Source of the DNA: Eilatimonas milleporae
GTDB taxonomy: Bacteria > Pseudomonadota > Alphaproteobacteria > Sphingomonadales > Kordiimonadaceae
Direction of reading: 5' to 3'
Length of the DNA stretch: 64,000 nucleotides
NCBI RefSeq assembly: GCF_003688555.1
Contig: NZ_REFR01000012.1
Span: forward strand, 310,001 to 374,000
Shown: positions 28,253-37,429 of the stretch, piece after piece
How the letters are laid out: each line of letters opens with the position of its first letter
Position numbering within the stretch: position 1 is the stretch's first letter
Position numbers and translations under genes: made by a program
Notes under the pieces: generated by a model
Told to the model about the DNA's origin: nothing
The model's input: the letters and a program-made list of their open reading frames with translations, nothing else
Databases searched by the model: none

Positions 28253-29548
28253 ATGTTCGATCTAAAAGCGATTCGTGAAAACCCGGACGCATTCGATGCC
28301 GGGCTGGCCCGGCGCGGTCTGGAGGCGGAAGCCGGAAGCCTTTTGGCGCTGGATGAAAAACGCCGTGCCCTGCAAACCGAGGCCCAGACCGCACAGGCCC
28401 GCCGGAATGAAGCGTCAAAACAGATCGGCCTTGCCAAGCGTGAGGGCCGCGAGGACGAGGCGCGGGCCCTGATGGCGGAAGTCGGTGATCTGAAAGCCCG
28501 TCTTGCCGTCCTCGAAGAGGAAGAACAGGACCTCGCAAGCGCACTGGATGCCATGCTGCTGGCCATTCCCAATCTGCCCTATGACGATGTGCCGGCGGGT
28601 GAAGACGAAAACGGCAACGTGGAATGCCGCACGGTCGGCACACCGCCGCAGCTCGATTTCGCGCCGAAGGAACATTTCGAGCTGGGTGAGGCCCTCGGCC
28701 TGATGGATTTTGAACGGGCCGTCAAGCTGTCCGGATCGCGCTTTGTCGTGCTGAAGGGGGCACTGGCCCGGCTGGAACGGGCCCTTGGCCAGTTCATGCT
28801 GGATGTGCACACGACCGATTTCGGCTATGAGGAAACGGTGACGCCGACACTTGTCCGCAGTGACGCGTTGCTGGGCACCGGCCAGCTGCCGAAATTCGCC
28901 GACGATCAGTTTCGCACCACCACCGACCACTGGCTGATCCCGACCGCCGAGGTCACGCTGACCAATCTGCACGCCGGTGAAATCCTGGATGAGGCTGAAC
29001 TGCCGAAACGTTCGACCGCCCTGACCCAGTGTTTCCGGGCCGAGGCCGGCGCGGCGGGCCGTGATACCCGTGGCATGATCCGGCAGCACCAGTTCGCCAA
29101 GGTTGAACTGGTGTCCGTCGTGGCACCGGAGGATTCCGATGCTGAGCATCAGCGGATGACGGAGGCGGCGGAAACCGTTCTCAAACGTCTTGACCTGCCT
29201 TACCGCGTTATGGAGCTTTGCGACGGCGATATGGGCTTCAGCGCCCGCCGGACGTTCGATATCGAGGTCTGGCTGCCGGGGCAGGGGCGCTACCGTGAAA
29301 TTTCAAGCTGTTCCGTCTGCGGTGACTTTCAGGCCCGGCGGATGAAACTGCGATGCCGGGCCAAGGGGGAAAAGAAAACCCGTTTTCCGCATACCCTGAA
29401 CGGCTCGGGCGTGGCGGTCGGGCGGGCCCTGATCGCCGTAATGGAAAACTACCAGCGTGCCGATGGCGGGATTGATGTGCCCGTTGCCCTTCGGCCCTAT
29501 ATGGCGGGGCTGACCCATATTTCCGGCAATGGCGGGGGAGAAAACTGA
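28253..29548 (+). CDS. serS: Seryl-tRNA synthetase
   Basis: 431 residues. The N-terminal long coiled-coil arm ([18 protein letters not shown] to about 110) binds the tRNA-Ser variable arm. Class II motifs: motif 2 in [22 protein letters not shown] (about 260-281) and motif 3 in [19 protein letters not shown] (about 382-400). Its TGA shares one base with the surE ATG. Confidence 0.97.
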   Translation: MFDLKAIRENPDAFDAGLARRGLEAEAGSLLALDEKRRALQTEAQTAQARRNEASKQIGLAKREGREDEARALMAEVGDLKARLAVLEEEEQDLASALDAMLLAIPNLPYDDVPAGEDENGNVECRTVGTPPQLDFAPKEHFELGEALGLMDFERAVKLSGSRFVVLKGALARLERALGQFMLDVHTTDFGYEETVTPTLVRSDALLGTGQLPKFADDQFRTTTDHWLIPTAEVTLTNLHAGEILDEAELPKRSTALTQCFRAEAGAAGRDTRGMIRQHQFAKVELVSVVAPEDSDAEHQRMTEAAETVLKRLDLPYRVMELCDGDMGFSARRTFDIEVWLPGQGRYREISSCSVCGDFQARRMKLRCRAKGEKKTRFPHTLNGSGVAVGRALIAVMENYQRADGGIDVPVALRPYMAGLTHISGNGGGEN

Positions 29549-30321
29549 TGGCGCCCATTTCAACGGCACGGATTCTGGTCTCGAACGATGACGGGATCAA
29601 CGCCCCCGGTATCGCCGTTCTGGAGCAGGTGGCCCGCGCGCTGAGTGACGATGTCTGGATCGTGGCGCCGGAAACGGAGCAGTCCGGTGCCGGTCATTCC
29701 CTGACACTGACACGCCCGCTGCGTATCCGCCGGCTGGAGGACAAGCGCTGGGCGGTCCAGGGCACGCCGACAGACTGTATCATGATGGCGGTCAACAAGA
29801 TCATGGCCGATCATCCGCCGACGCTGATCCTGTCCGGGATCAACCGGGGCGGCAATCTGGCCGAGGATGTTACCTATTCCGGCACTGTGTCGGTGGCGAT
29901 GGAGGGGACGCTGTGCGGGATTCCGTCCGTCGCGCTGTCACAATGTATCCGTCCGGGTGAACGTGCGCAGTGGGACACGGCAGAAGCCTTCGCGCCCAAG
30001 GTTCTCGGCCCGTTGCTTGAGACCGGCTGGCCCAAGGATGTGCTGATCAATGTAAACTTTCCGGCGATCCCGACGGGCAGTGTGCAAGGCATTCGCGTGA
30101 CCGAACAGGGTCGGCGCGAAATGATGGGCAACAATATTGATGAGCGCGTCGATCCGCGCGGGTTTACCTACTATTGGTTCGGACTTGGCCGCGAAGTGGG
30201 ACTGCCCGGTCACACAACGGATCTGAAAAGTGTGCGCACCGGCTATGTGTCGGTCACGCCGCTGCATCTGGACCTGACACACCGCGATACCCTGAAAACC
30301 CTTGAACGGGCTTTTTTCTGA
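29548..30321 (+). CDS. surE: 5'-nucleotidase SurE
   Basis: 257 residues. ILVSNDDGINAPGI (about 8-21) has the metal-binding Asp-Asp, with Asn/Ser in LSGINRGGNLAEDVTYSGTVSVA (about 95-117). It dephosphorylates nucleoside monophosphates and related substrates. Here nlpD follows directly, while many proteobacteria have pcm in between. Confidence 0.96.
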   Translation: MAPISTARILVSNDDGINAPGIAVLEQVARALSDDVWIVAPETEQSGAGHSLTLTRPLRIRRLEDKRWAVQGTPTDCIMMAVNKIMADHPPTLILSGINRGGNLAEDVTYSGTVSVAMEGTLCGIPSVALSQCIRPGERAQWDTAEAFAPKVLGPLLETGWPKDVLINVNFPAIPTGSVQGIRVTEQGRREMMGNNIDERVDPRGFTYYWFGLGREVGLPGHTTDLKSVRTGYVSVTPLHLDLTHRDTLKTLERAFF

Positions 30322-30345
30322 ACGTTTCCCGCAAGGGAGAAAAAC

Positions 30346-31479
30346 ATGGCCGCCGGGTCTTTCATCCGCTTGCCCGCACCCGGAGGCGCCGGTATCGTCG
30401 GCGCTATGATGCATGTGGTGATTTCCGGTATCAGGCCATGTCTCAGCCGCGCCGTCAGGGTGGCGGCGGTTGGCGCCCTGATTTTTCTGACGGCATGCGG
30501 CAGCGCGCCGGGGCGCGTGAACCCGGCCGATATCAAGCCCGTCTATCAGGTTCGCAATGCGCCCGTGCCGGTGCCGTATCCGGCGGTCAAGCCGAAGGTC
30601 AGCGCCGTCCAGGCCCGTGCCCGCAAGGCCAGTGGCGGGCGAATCACGGTGGCGCGGGGCGATACGCTTTACAGCCTGTCACGCCGGTACGGTGTGCCCT
30701 TGCGCGGTGTCGTCGCCGCCAACGGCCTGGCGCCCCCATATCGCCTGGCGGTGGGGCAGCGCCTGCGCCTGCCGGCCCCTGCGGTTCATACGGTCCGCAA
30801 GGGGGAAACCGGATACAGCATTTCCCGCCGCTACGGGGTGACCGTGTCCAGCCTGATGCGGGAAAACAGTATCCGCCCGCCTTATACACTGGCGATTGGG
30901 CAGACGCTCCGCCTGCCCGGTGGGGCCGGAACGGCATCGAAGACGGTCAAAACGGTGGCCACACCGAGTGCGTCCCCCAGTGCGTCTTCCGGGCCTTCCA
31001 GATCGAAGCCTGCGAGTACCACGCCCCCCACCCGTACAGAGAGCCAGCGCGTGCCCGGTGTCAAGGCCACGCCGCCGCCACGCGCCGGGGCCCGTTTCGG
31101 TTGGCCGGTGAAAGGACGGATTGCTTCTCGCTTCGGGCCGCGTGCCGGCGGTATTCATAATGACGGTATCAATATTCTGGCCCGTCAGGGCAGTCCGGTC
31201 CGCGCGGCGGAAAGCGGTGTTGTCGTCTATGCCTCCAATGCCCTTCAGGGATATGGCAATTTGCTGCTTTTGAAACATGATGGCGGCTGGATCACGGCCT
31301 ATGCCCATAATGAACGCCTTTTGGTGCAGGCCGGTCAACAGGTGACACGCGGCGATGTGATCGCTCGTGTCGGGCGGACCGGCGGCGTTAGCGAACCCCA
31401 GCTTCACTTCGAAATCCGCAAGGGCCGCCGCGCGCTCGACCCTCTGGGCTATATGGAAGCAGGCGGGCAGGCCGGTTAG
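30346..31479 (+). CDS. NlpD-like lipoprotein, LysM plus degenerate M23 domain
   Basis: 377 residues from ATG 30346 (AAGGGAG upstream). A hydrophobic segment ends in a lipobox LTAC at about residue 48, so the N-terminus before it is long unless an inner start is used. Two LysM motifs (about 100-145 and 147-190) bind peptidoglycan. A Ser/Pro-rich linker precedes the LytM/M23 domain at about 250-370. Metal ligands are altered: the HxxxD site reads HNDGIN and the HxH site reads EPQLHFE, so it is probably an amidase activator rather than a hydrolase. Confidence 0.88.
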   Translation: MAAGSFIRLPAPGGAGIVGAMMHVVISGIRPCLSRAVRVAAVGALIFLTACGSAPGRVNPADIKPVYQVRNAPVPVPYPAVKPKVSAVQARARKASGGRITVARGDTLYSLSRRYGVPLRGVVAANGLAPPYRLAVGQRLRLPAPAVHTVRKGETGYSISRRYGVTVSSLMRENSIRPPYTLAIGQTLRLPGGAGTASKTVKTVATPSASPSASSGPSRSKPASTTPPTRTESQRVPGVKATPPPRAGARFGWPVKGRIASRFGPRAGGIHNDGINILARQGSPVRAAESGVVVYASNALQGYGNLLLLKHDGGWITAYAHNERLLVQAGQQVTRGDVIARVGRTGGVSEPQLHFEIRKGRRALDPLGYMEAGGQAG

Positions 31480-31530
31480 AGGCAGGTTTTATGCGGGCGT
31501 GAATTTTATCCACGCATATACCCATACAAA

Positions 31531-31568
31531 CCCCGCCTGACTGACCAGTCAGTCAGGCGGGGCTTTTT
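31531..31568 (+). terminator. Strong intrinsic terminator after nlpD
   Basis: A perfect 14-bp stem (31531-31544 with 31549-31562), 4-base loop, then CTTTTT. It closes the long transcription unit that ends with the NlpD-like gene. Confidence 0.92.
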
Positions 31569-31755
31569 GGGCAGGGCGGAACGGCAAGTCTTCGACGGAT
31601 ATTTTGAAATTCCGCTGCTGGTAGTTCTCGACATATGAGCCTGATGGGGTGATCCGGCCCGCAGTCGTTTCCGGTTTGGTGTGCGTCTGGCGCGACCATG
31701 TCTTATTTTCACTGGCCCTTGCAGGGGGCGTTATGTCTGCCCATTTAAGCGGCAT
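31549..31755 (-). CDS. Possible small ORF facing the nlpD terminator
   Basis: 68 codons from ATG 31755 with GTGGAAA upstream; the stop lies inside the terminator hairpin. The central part SGSYVENYQQRNFKISVEDLP reads like protein, but no family is recognised. It occupies most of the gap between nlpD and yajC, which otherwise shows only the terminator and presumably the yajC promoter. Weak candidate. Confidence 0.3.
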   Translation of the reverse strand: MPLKWADITPPARASENKTWSRQTHTKPETTAGRITPSGSYVENYQQRNFKISVEDLPFRPAQKAPPD

Positions 31756-31896
31756 CTGATTTCCACGGCGATATTCGCGGCTGGACTGCCGTATCGTCTA
31801 TCGTCCAGCAGCGATTGCATTTGGCTGGTCTGCCGCTATAGTCCGGCCAAAATACTGTCAGGGCCCGTGTCCGACCAAGTTTAAGGAAGCTATGCC

Positions 31897-32229
31897 ATGT
31901 TTTCGACGCCCGCTTTTGCCCAGGCCGCCACTGCCGCCGAGCCGAGCCTGATTGCCCAGTTCCTGCCGTTCATCCTGATCATTGTGATTTTCTGGTTTCT
32001 GGTTCTGCGGCCCCAGGCAAAACGCGCCAAGGAACACAAGGAAATGGTCAGCAATGTGCGGCGCGGGGACACGGTGGTGACAGCCGGCGGCCTGGTCGGC
32101 AAGGTCGCCAAGGTCCGCGAGGATGACGAGATCGAAGTGGAAATCGCCGAGGGCGTGCGGGTGCGTGTGGTCAAGGCGACATTGTCCACCGTCCGTGCCA
32201 AGGGCGAACCGGCTAAGACCGACGGCTAA
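31897..32229 (+). CDS. yajC: Preprotein translocase accessory subunit
   Basis: 110 residues. One membrane helix (LIAQFLPFILIIVIFWFLVLRPQAKR), then KEHKEMVSNVRRGDTVVTAGGLVGKVAKV, the YajC signature. It associates with SecDF in the inner membrane. First gene of yajC-secD-secF. Confidence 0.96.
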   Translation: MFSTPAFAQAATAAEPSLIAQFLPFILIIVIFWFLVLRPQAKRAKEHKEMVSNVRRGDTVVTAGGLVGKVAKVREDDEIEVEIAEGVRVRVVKATLSTVRAKGEPAKTDG

Positions 32230-32272
32230 AGCCGCTGCTGTCTGCCCGCCCGCGTTTTGAGAGAGGCCCGCC

Positions 32273-33874
32273 ATGCTGCAGTTCAGCCGTATCAAGATCG
32301 GCTTTATCGTCTTTGTCTGCCTGTTCGGCCTGGCGGCGGCGATCCCGAATTTTCTGAGTGAGGACCAGCGCAACGCCTTGCCCGGCTTTTTGCCGTCGGA
32401 CACGTTGAGCCTGGGGCTGGATCTGCGCGGCGGCGTCCATCTGTTGCTGGAAGCTAAGACCGAGGACGTGATCGCGGTTCGGCTGGAAAATCTGGCGGGT
32501 CAGGTGCAGGACCTGCGCCGCAGCGTGCGGGCGTTGAATTTCCGCAATATCCAGGTCGATGACCGCTCCGTCAGTTTTGAGGTGACGCGCGAGGATATGG
32601 TGGAACGCGCGCGTGAGGAACTGCTGCCATTGACCCAGCCGACACCCGGCGTCAATCCGTTGTTGAGCGGGGGCGTACAGGAAGTGGACCTGGCACGCGA
32701 TGGTACGCGGTTCACCCTGACGCTGACGGACCAGGGCATCCAGAGCCAGAAGCGCGATGCCATTCAGCGTTCCATGCAGGTGATCCGTGACCGGGTGGAC
32801 CCGTCGGGAACGCGTGAAATCACACTGCAGCCGCAAGGCGACGACCGGATCATCCTGCAGGTGCCGGGCGCCGACGATCCCGCGGCTTTGCTGCGTCTCA
32901 TCCAGACCACGGCCAAACTGACGTTTCACGATGTGGATACCAGCATATCGCCGGAAGACATCGCCCGTGGGCGGTTGCGCCCGAGCCAGCTTCTATTGCC
33001 CTTGAAGGATGGCGGCAGTGTTGTGATCAAGAAACGGGTCATCGTTGCCGGCGAGGACCTGATCAAGGCCAACCCGTCCTATGACGAAAACGGCCGGCCG
33101 GCTGTCGCCTTCACCTTCAACAACAGGGGGGCCCGGCGGTTCGGCAATCATACGCGGGAAAATGTCGGCAGGCCCTTCGCCATCGTGCTTGATGATATCG
33201 TGATCAGTGCCCCGCGCATCATCAGTCCCATACTGGGCGGGCAGGGGCAGATCACGGGTGTCGGCAATGTCGAAGACGCCACGGAACTTGCCACCCTGCT
33301 TGAGGCCGGAGCGCTTCCGGTGGAACTGACGGTGATGGAGCAACGCACTGTCGGTCCCGATCTGGGTGCGGATTCCATTGAAGCCGGAAAACTGGCGGCG
33401 ATCGTCGGTTTTGTCGCCGTGATCATCTACATGCTTCTCAGCTATGGGCGGTTCGGTCTGGCGGCGAATGTGGCCCTGATCGTCAATCTGATCCTGATCA
33501 TGGGCGCCTTGAGTATTTTCCAGGCAACATTGACCTTACCCGGCATTGCCGGGATCGTCCTGACGATCGGTATGGCCGTGGATGCCAATGTGTTGATTTT
33601 CGAACGCATCCGGGAAGAGCAGGGCGCCGGACGCAAACCGTTCGCGGCGATGGAGCAGGGCTACTCGCAGGCATTTTCGACAATCCTGGATGCCAACATC
33701 ACCACCTTTATCGCGGCGGCGATACTGTATCTGCTCGGCTCCGGCCCGGTACAGGGTTTTGCCGTCACGCTTGGTATCGGCATCGTCACGTCCATGTTCA
33801 CCGCCGTCGTTCTGACCCGTCTGCTGCTGGCCACCTGGGTCAGGCGGGCGCGGCCACAAGTGCTGCCCATTTAA
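32273..33874 (+). CDS. secD: Protein translocase subunit SecD
   Basis: 533 residues. First membrane helix at about 8-25, LGLDLRGGVHLLLE (about 45-58), a large periplasmic P1 domain, and five C-terminal helices containing GMAVDANVLIFERIREE, where the Asp and Arg are needed for proton-driven export. Works with SecF. Confidence 0.97.
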   Translation: MLQFSRIKIGFIVFVCLFGLAAAIPNFLSEDQRNALPGFLPSDTLSLGLDLRGGVHLLLEAKTEDVIAVRLENLAGQVQDLRRSVRALNFRNIQVDDRSVSFEVTREDMVERAREELLPLTQPTPGVNPLLSGGVQEVDLARDGTRFTLTLTDQGIQSQKRDAIQRSMQVIRDRVDPSGTREITLQPQGDDRIILQVPGADDPAALLRLIQTTAKLTFHDVDTSISPEDIARGRLRPSQLLLPLKDGGSVVIKKRVIVAGEDLIKANPSYDENGRPAVAFTFNNRGARRFGNHTRENVGRPFAIVLDDIVISAPRIISPILGGQGQITGVGNVEDATELATLLEAGALPVELTVMEQRTVGPDLGADSIEAGKLAAIVGFVAVIIYMLLSYGRFGLAANVALIVNLILIMGALSIFQATLTLPGIAGIVLTIGMAVDANVLIFERIREEQGAGRKPFAAMEQGYSQAFSTILDANITTFIAAAILYLLGSGPVQGFAVTLGIGIVTSMFTAVVLTRLLLATWVRRARPQVLPI

Positions 33875-33893
33875 CGTCAAAGAGGGTCCTGAT

Positions 33894-34865
33894 ATGCTGC
33901 TGCGTCTTCTGCCGAAAGAGACCGCCTTTGATTTTCTGGGGCTGCGAAAGGTGGCTTTCGTCGTCTCCGCCGTGCTGATCATGGCATCCATCGCGCTTTT
34001 TTCCGTCAACAGCCTGAACTACGGAATTGATTTCAAGGGCGGTATCGCGATCGAAGTGGGTCTCGATGACCGGCCCATCCCCCTGGCCACGGTCCGGTCC
34101 GCCGTATCCGGGCTGGGACTTGGCGATGTATCTGTGCAGGAATATGGCCGCGATACCGAGGCGCTGATCCGAGTCGAACGCCAGTCGGGCGGCGATGAAG
34201 AACAGAAAGCCGCGATGGACCGTGTCAAGGCCGCGCTGGTCGAGGCGGTGCCCGATCTGGATTTCCGCCAGGAAAATATCATCGGTCCGAAAGTGTCCGG
34301 TGAACTGAAGCGGGACGGCACGCTGGCCGTCTCCATCGCGGTTATCGGTGTTCTGATCTATATCTGGTTCCGTTTTGAGTGGCAGTTCGGCCTGGGTGCC
34401 GTCATCGCGCTGGTGCATGACGTATTGCTGACCATCGGATTCTTTTCGCTGACGCGTCTGGAATTCAACCTGTCCATCATCGCGGCGCTTTTGACGATTG
34501 TCGGCTACTCATTGAACGATACGGTGGTGGTGTATGACCGGGTGCGGGAAAACATCCGCAAATACCGGAAAATGCCGATGCTGGACCTTTTGAACCTGTC
34601 GCTCAACAAAACGCTGAACCGTACGGTGATGACCTCGCTGACAACACTTCTGGCGCTGGGGGCGCTGTTTTTCCTGGGCGGCGAAGTGATCCGTGGTTTT
34701 ACCGCCGCCATGATTTGGGGCGTGGTCATCGGCACTTACAGCTCCATCTTTGTCGCCGCGCCCATGCTGTTGCTGTTCAATATCCGCCGGGACGCTTTTT
34801 TCCTGAACGAGGAAAAAGACCCCACGGTGGACAAATCACGCCCCGCACCCGGTGAGCCGGTGTAG
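33894..34865 (+). CDS. secF: Protein translocase subunit SecF
   Basis: 323 residues. YGIDFKGGIAIEV (about 42-54), then helices with IVGYSLNDTVVVYDRVREN, the SecF counterpart of the conserved proton-relay segment. It forms the SecDF complex, which uses proton motive force to pull proteins through SecYEG. Confidence 0.97.
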   Translation: MLLRLLPKETAFDFLGLRKVAFVVSAVLIMASIALFSVNSLNYGIDFKGGIAIEVGLDDRPIPLATVRSAVSGLGLGDVSVQEYGRDTEALIRVERQSGGDEEQKAAMDRVKAALVEAVPDLDFRQENIIGPKVSGELKRDGTLAVSIAVIGVLIYIWFRFEWQFGLGAVIALVHDVLLTIGFFSLTRLEFNLSIIAALLTIVGYSLNDTVVVYDRVRENIRKYRKMPMLDLLNLSLNKTLNRTVMTSLTTLLALGALFFLGGEVIRGFTAAMIWGVVIGTYSSIFVAAPMLLLFNIRRDAFFLNEEKDPTVDKSRPAPGEPV

Positions 34866-34894
34866 AGGCGCACTTTCCAGGCAAGGACGTATCC

Positions 34895-35302
34895 ATGAGT
34901 AACGGCCGGATTGAAAGCGGCGGCATCATTTTGCAGGCACAAGGGGCTGAAGACCGGCTTCTTGTCGAAGGGTATGGCGATGGCGGGTTCCGCCTGCTCG
35001 GTCGTCGCTTCGATGGCGGCGTGATCGTTCTGCCGTCCGGTGTGTATCCTGTGACCGCCAAAACCGTGACGGAACTGGACATATCTGATTTCGGGCGCCT
35101 TCTGTCGGCGGACCCAAAGCCGGAACTGGTCCTGATCGGCACGGGGACGGCAATGGCCCTGGTGCCGTCCGCCGTCCGCGACGCCTTGGGGCAGGCCGGT
35201 GTCGGCTGTGACATGATGGATACGGGGGCCGCGGCGCGGACCTATAATGTTCTGCTGATGGAAGACCGCCATGTGGCGGCGCTTCTGCTGCCGGTCGATT
35301 GA
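34895..35302 (+). CDS. Mth938-domain (DUF498) protein
   Basis: 135 residues. The family core is clear: LLVEGYGDGGFRLLG, LIGTGTAMALVP and GVGCDMMDTGAAARTYNVLLMEDRHVAALLLPV. The family is widespread behind secDF in alphaproteobacteria. It has a beta/alpha fold of unknown activity; homologues of mitochondrial NDUFAF3 act in complex I assembly. Here the gene starts 29 bases after secF. Confidence 0.88.
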   Translation: MSNGRIESGGIILQAQGAEDRLLVEGYGDGGFRLLGRRFDGGVIVLPSGVYPVTAKTVTELDISDFGRLLSADPKPELVLIGTGTAMALVPSAVRDALGQAGVGCDMMDTGAAARTYNVLLMEDRHVAALLLPVD

Positions 35303-35497
35303 CGGCTGTCCGTCTTTCCGTGCCGTGATCGCACGACGGTTTTCAGGCTGAACCGTTCGTCGCAGGCGAAACACCGCTTACCGCTTGCCTGTTTTATTGC
35401 GTTCATGTGCACTGCACTGTGGTCTTGACGATAAGGGTCAGGCAAGGCCCGGTCACGACAGACGAGCGCACTGCGGTATTGAAAAGGTGTTTGCGAC

Positions 35498-36367
35498 ATG
35501 AACGGTACAGCCAGAACACTTCATCAAACCGACCGGAAGCCGACCAAGGCCATGCGGTCCGTGAGGGTATATCCGCTAACCGGTATTATGCTGATCGCTG
35601 GCGCGTTGCTGATGGGCGCGCCAGCCATGGCTGGCGAAAATATGACGGCTTTGCAGGAAAAATCCGAAAGCGAGACGGCTGATAAGGAAAAAACCAAAGA
35701 CAGCAAAAAAGGACGGCCGATTGTTGTCCGCGACAAGGGCGGTGCCTCCATCGTTCTCGACAGCAGGAGCGTGCCGGCGAACATCGTCATCTACGAACTT
35801 CAGGAACAAAAAAAAGCCCTGCTGACCATCGAACGCGCGCTTGAGGATATTCGCCGCAAGGAAAAGAAGGCCGAGACGGAGCGCGAAAAGCTTGCTCTGG
35901 AAAGCGCACGGGAAGGGTTGGAAGCCGCGCGCGAAGCCGTGCAGGAACGGGCTGAACATATTGTCGAGCTGAGAACCCATCATGCCGAGCTGCGCGCCGA
36001 TTTCAGTGACGACCTGCGCGGTGCGATCGACGATGTGGTTGAAAACGAGGCCGAGCTGGATGAAATGCGTCTTGATCTGTCGTCTGAACTGTCCGAAGCC
36101 CGCCGTGAAATCGCCGAGGCCATCGGCGATGTGGAAATGGACATTGATCTGGACGGTGAGGTCCGGGAGATTCGTCTGCGGTCTCTCAGACAAAGTGAAA
36201 GATCCATCAGCGAGATGGAGCGCCAGCATTTGCGTGCCCTGCGCCAGGCGGAGGCCGAATTGCGCCGCACACGCCAATTGCTGGAAAAAAAGCTGCAACA
36301 GCTGGAAGACAGGGAAGCCGCCGCTGAAAAATCAGTGCAAGGGGATAAATCCCCAAACTCCCGATAA
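35498..36367 (+). CDS. Secreted coiled-coil protein of unknown function
   Basis: 289 residues. After a basic N-terminus a signal-peptide-like segment (VYPLTGIMLIAGALLMGAPAMAGE) ends near residue 48. From about 100 to 285 the protein is almost entirely charged heptads (LEDIRRKEKKAETEREKLALE..., LRRTRQLLEKKLQQLEDRE), a long periplasmic coiled coil. I recognise no family. It is monocistronic with its own upstream gap; the next gene is a second secreted helical protein. Confidence 0.7.
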   Translation: MNGTARTLHQTDRKPTKAMRSVRVYPLTGIMLIAGALLMGAPAMAGENMTALQEKSESETADKEKTKDSKKGRPIVVRDKGGASIVLDSRSVPANIVIYELQEQKKALLTIERALEDIRRKEKKAETEREKLALESAREGLEAAREAVQERAEHIVELRTHHAELRADFSDDLRGAIDDVVENEAELDEMRLDLSSELSEARREIAEAIGDVEMDIDLDGEVREIRLRSLRQSERSISEMERQHLRALRQAEAELRRTRQLLEKKLQQLEDREAAAEKSVQGDKSPNSR

Positions 36368-36664
36368 AAGCCGTCTCCCGGTAAAAGTCCCTGTAACACT
36401 AGTCTCTGCATCACTGTCGTTTGCGACGTTTCCCTCAGTATGGCGGCGGTGGGCATTCCCTGCCTATAATCATCGGCCTATATTCATCGGGCCGTAATCA
36501 TTGGGATCGTTCTCGGTTTATAGGGATTATATCTTTTGTTTATAATTGGGTTTCAAACCTGTGGCTCAACTGTCACGATCCTGTGAGCTTTAGGGCGTCA
36601 TAAATAATTATCTTGTCCAATTTGCCCGCAACGGGCACTATATGTAGCGATACCACAAGTGGAC

Positions 36665-37261
36665 ATGACGATGATCGCCATCAGAACATTTCGTTGGATT
36701 GCTTTGACCGTTGCCGGGACCGTCCTGTCAGCGCAGGCTGCCGATGACATGGCGCCCCTGGATGATCTGGGGGCGGTGGTGCGTGATCTTGGCGCGGGAT
36801 ATCAGGCTGCCGATTCTGTCTCTGAAGTGTCTTCATCCGTCAATCACGGTGAATGTTCCGATGCCGGCGCCGGTGATCGGTATCGCCAGCGCATTACTGA
36901 ATACCACCAGCGTGTAGCCGAACTGGACGCGCAGCTGGGTCAGCTGTCCCCCAAACATCTGACCAAGGAAAGCCGAAAGCTGCTGAAGCGCATTCGTCTT
37001 CAGGAAGCGGCCCTGAACACCGCCCTGAAAACACTGACCGGTGAAATGCATCTTGCCAGGAAAGAGGCGGCCGCTGCCCGTCGGGCGGTTCACGGGCGCC
37101 TTGCGCAATTGGCGCGGGAGCGCGAGGCGCTGATGAACCAGACTGTTTCCGCGTCCACGCCCCGTACATCGCTTTTGCTGGATATTCCGGATCTGGGGCA
37201 GTTCGTCATGGATGGTCCCGCGACACCACCGAAACCACCGCGCCCGGTTGCGGAACGCTGA
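36665..37261 (+). CDS. Secreted helical protein of unknown function
   Basis: 198 residues from ATG 36665; ATG 36671 or GTG 36659 are possible. A signal peptide is clear (RTFRWIALTVAGTVLSAQAAD). Residues about 75-165 form a coiled coil (QRVAELDAQLGQL..., LARKEAAAARRAVHGRLAQLAREREAL), followed by a proline-rich end. No family is recognised. The 300 bases before it are A+T-rich and should contain its promoter. A terminator follows. Confidence 0.65.
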   Translation: MTMIAIRTFRWIALTVAGTVLSAQAADDMAPLDDLGAVVRDLGAGYQAADSVSEVSSSVNHGECSDAGAGDRYRQRITEYHQRVAELDAQLGQLSPKHLTKESRKLLKRIRLQEAALNTALKTLTGEMHLARKEAAAARRAVHGRLAQLAREREALMNQTVSASTPRTSLLLDIPDLGQFVMDGPATPPKPPRPVAER

Positions 37262-37321
37262 TCCGGCGTCATTGAACCCTGCATCATTGAACACAGACTC
37301 CTCACAGGATGGAGCCAAATG

Positions 37322-37349
37322 AAAAGCAGCGTCGGAACACTGCTTTTTT
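37322..37349 (+). terminator. Intrinsic terminator
   Basis: AAAAGCAG (37322-37329) pairs with CTGCTTTT (37340-37347), followed by more T residues, 60 bases after the secreted helical protein gene. Confidence 0.75.
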
Positions 37350-37429
37350 GTATCCGGTTTTGTGTCTGGGCTCAGGCCGCCCCGTTGTCCGGTAAGGTCG
37401 GCCGTTCCTGTGTGAGCCTGCCTTGAGTA

